A DNA stretch of 5,581 nucleotides, taken from assembly GCA_025353235.1 (NCBI GenBank), contig JANXQZ010000652.1:1-5581 (forward strand), in the 5' to 3' direction. The DNA is from Bryobacterales bacterium (lineage in GTDB: Bacteria; Acidobacteriota; Terriglobia; Bryobacterales; Bryobacteraceae). A program made the translations under genes and the position numbers. Position 1 is the stretch's first letter; every line of letters begins with the position of its first letter. The notes under the pieces are model-generated. The model saw only the letters and a program-made list of their open reading frames with translations, did not search any database and was not told the origin of the DNA. This document shows, in pieces, positions 4,199 through 5,581 of the stretch.

Positions 4199-5581
4199 TC
4201 ATTGATCGTTTTCGGCAGCCTCCGCCAAACTCTGCAGATCCTTCGCAGGCAGGAACGGGATCTGAACCGTCTTATGTTCCTCGGCGGCGATTTCGAACTC
4301 GCTGCAGCGGCTCTCCATCGCTTTCAACAAGCGCGCGTTTTGCAGCACGGGCCAGGGTTCCGCCACAGCCATCGCGCACGCTCGATACTGTCCTGGAACG
4401 ATGCCTCCGGAGGTAAAGCGGCCCCCTGTCTGCGCCGCAGCCGAGCGCTCGCGTCCCGAGTTTTGCATGCCCGCATCGGAGGGCCACAGCAACACCCAAA
4501 CTTGACCGGTCTCGGAACCCACGTCCGACACAGTGCCCTCTACCTGGCCGTAACTGTTGCTCATTACAATCCTGAGCGGCCCAGCCACGCCCTGCGCCAA
4601 ATCCAAAATAAAGCCGGACACCCTCTGCTCATTGAGTGCGATTGACTTAATATAACCGGGCCCTCCATTCACGTATATACGCCACCGGCCAGGTAAGAAT
4701 CCTGTTAGAAGAAACGTGCCGTCTTTTTGCACCTGGGCGTTGGACGGCATGCCGTACTGCCTCCCATCCTCACTATTCAGCATCACGTGCATGGATTCAA
4801 GAGGTGCCTTGAGGTCGGCATCCAGAGTCACTACGCCGCTCAGAGCCGGGGTCGCCGCAAGAGTCAGGCTGACGGGCTCGGGTTGCGTCGCGCCCACCTC
4901 CACCGCTAGCTGGCCATAGTACGGGCGCCCCTCTCCAGTGGTCGTTGCCGTTAACTGATACGAGCCGGGCAGAACGCGCTGGAACCGGAACTCGCCTGTT
5001 TGCGGGTCTACTCGCGCCCCCATCCTGCTAAACATCCGTTGCGACGGCAAGCTCGATTCGAGCATGAGTTGAATCTGCCGCTGAGAAAGATCGCCATCCG
5101 GAAAAGCCACCCGGCCGCGCAGAGACAGGCCGGATACCGGATTCAGTCTAAAATCGATTCCGCTCACCTCGGCTCCCGGAGAAGCCGTAACCCGGGTCGC
5201 GCCCTGCGTGTCTGGACTTCCTGGATAAAACAGCATCGGGTATACCTGCAAAGGCACGTCCGCATTTTCTCCGCGCCGAATAAACGCATGAGGCAACTGC
5301 ATCGTCTGGCGGCACTGGACCTGCAAGTAATACTTCCCCCCAGCCAGACTCGCGATCCGATACTCGCCCTTTTCGTTGGTCGCTGCGGAACCTCGCGCCA
5401 CCAGCATTGCAGTTTGGAACTGCATGCCTCGCACGCTGCAGTTAGCCAGAGGCGACCCCTCCTCATCCACTACTCTTCCCGCAATCGAAGCTGCAGGAAC
5501 CAGCGCTAACGTGACGCCCGTCGACTGTTCCTCGGCTGATAATTTGATCGTCTGCCTTGCAGCCAAATCCACTCGAGAGAC
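4199..5581 (-). CDS. Carboxypeptidase-regulatory-like repeat protein, C-terminal part
   Basis: The last 460 residues of a larger protein; the frame is open through the right edge (V-S-R before the GTG at 5572), so that GTG is an internal valine and not the start. It holds about four repeats of a transthyretin/prealbumin-like beta-sandwich (carboxypeptidase-regulatory-like fold), at roughly residues 32-90, 152-215, 245-304 and 345-403. Each opens with an (S/G)xxGxV strand (SIAGRVVDEEGSPLAN is the clearest) and closes with Gx(F/Y)xxxxxxPGxY, as in TGEFRFQRVLPGSYQL, DGTFLLTGFLPGRWRI and GGRFTSGGIVPGQYRA. Residues 420-445 form the usual final strand (CSEFEIAAEEHKTVQIPF). Such proteins are abundant in Acidobacteria, are normally exported, and are thought to be adhesive or carbohydrate-binding modules rather than enzymes; no catalytic motif or TonB plug is visible. 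Any signal peptide lies outside the window. It converges on the partner gene and probably belongs to the older chromosomal backbone. Confidence 0.88.
   Translation of the reverse strand, partial: VSRVDLAARQTIKLSAEEQSTGVTLALVPAASIAGRVVDEEGSPLANCSVRGMQFQTAMLVARGSAATNEKGEYRIASLAGGKYYLQVQCRQTMQLPHAFIRRGENADVPLQVYPMLFYPGSPDTQGATRVTASPGAEVSGIDFRLNPVSGLSLRGRVAFPDGDLSQRQIQLMLESSLPSQRMFSRMGARVDPQTGEFRFQRVLPGSYQLTATTTGEGRPYYGQLAVEVGATQPEPVSLTLAATPALSGVVTLDADLKAPLESMHVMLNSEDGRQYGMPSNAQVQKDGTFLLTGFLPGRWRIYVNGGPGYIKSIALNEQRVSGFILDLAQGVAGPLRIVMSNSYGQVEGTVSDVGSETGQVWVLLWPSDAGMQNSGRERSAAAQTGGRFTSGGIVPGQYRACAMAVAEPWPVLQNARLLKAMESRCSEFEIAAEEHKTVQIPFLPAKDLQSLAEAAENDQ

Noticed and set aside
5000..5509. A 169-codon plus-strand frame opposite the carboxypeptidase-regulatory-like gene.
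   Set aside because: The minus strand carries regular repeats with the G-x-F...PG-x-Y motif, while this frame has biased Arg/His/Ser content and no motif.

Overview
The window looks like a chromosomal segment of an Acidobacteriota bacterium, most likely of the Solibacter/Bryobacter type. This rests on the GC-rich coding style, a secreted GCPII-type M28 peptidase, a long protein of repeated carboxypeptidase-regulatory-like domains, and a transposase tail of a kind I associate with such genomes. The taxonomic call is inference; there is no rRNA or marker gene here.

Layout, left to right. (1) Positions 1-134, minus strand: the first 44 codons of a histone-deacetylase-family (AcuC/HDAC-like) amidohydrolase, running off the left edge. 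(2) 131-2368, minus: a complete secreted M28B zinc peptidase of the glutamate carboxypeptidase II (PSMA)/transferrin-receptor type. Its stop overlaps the deacetylase start as ATGA, so the two form a translationally coupled pair with the peptidase first. (3) 2388-3074, plus: a complete DUF3800 protein (putative RNase H-fold), diverging from the peptidase with only about 19 bases between the two start codons. (4) 3075-3374: a scar with no intact gene. It holds the last ~32 codons of an IS transposase (3262-3360), a 9-base tandem duplication at the edge of that remnant, a 10-base palindrome, and a 25-codon minus-strand ORF that may be a gene tail. (5) 3375-4130, plus: this reads as one open frame of 251 codons but is really two genes. 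The first is a HEPN-domain gene that has lost its 5' end and carries a frameshifting deletion near 3639-3642; its true C-terminus is readable in the +1 frame and stops at 3744. The second is an intact 135-residue gene of unknown function (3723-4130) that overlaps the HEPN stop and belongs to a family I recall beside HEPN genes. (6) 4199-5581, minus: the C-terminal 460 residues of a multi-domain carboxypeptidase-regulatory-like protein, open at the right edge.

How it fits together: two minus-strand blocks of ordinary acidobacterial genes flank a plus-strand accessory insert (about 2388-4130) of DUF3800, transposase debris and a decaying HEPN/partner module. That combination is typical of a degraded mobile or defence-type locus. 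The most interesting item is the HEPN plus small-partner gene pair, an uncharacterised two-gene module whose existence is hidden here by the accidental fused reading frame.
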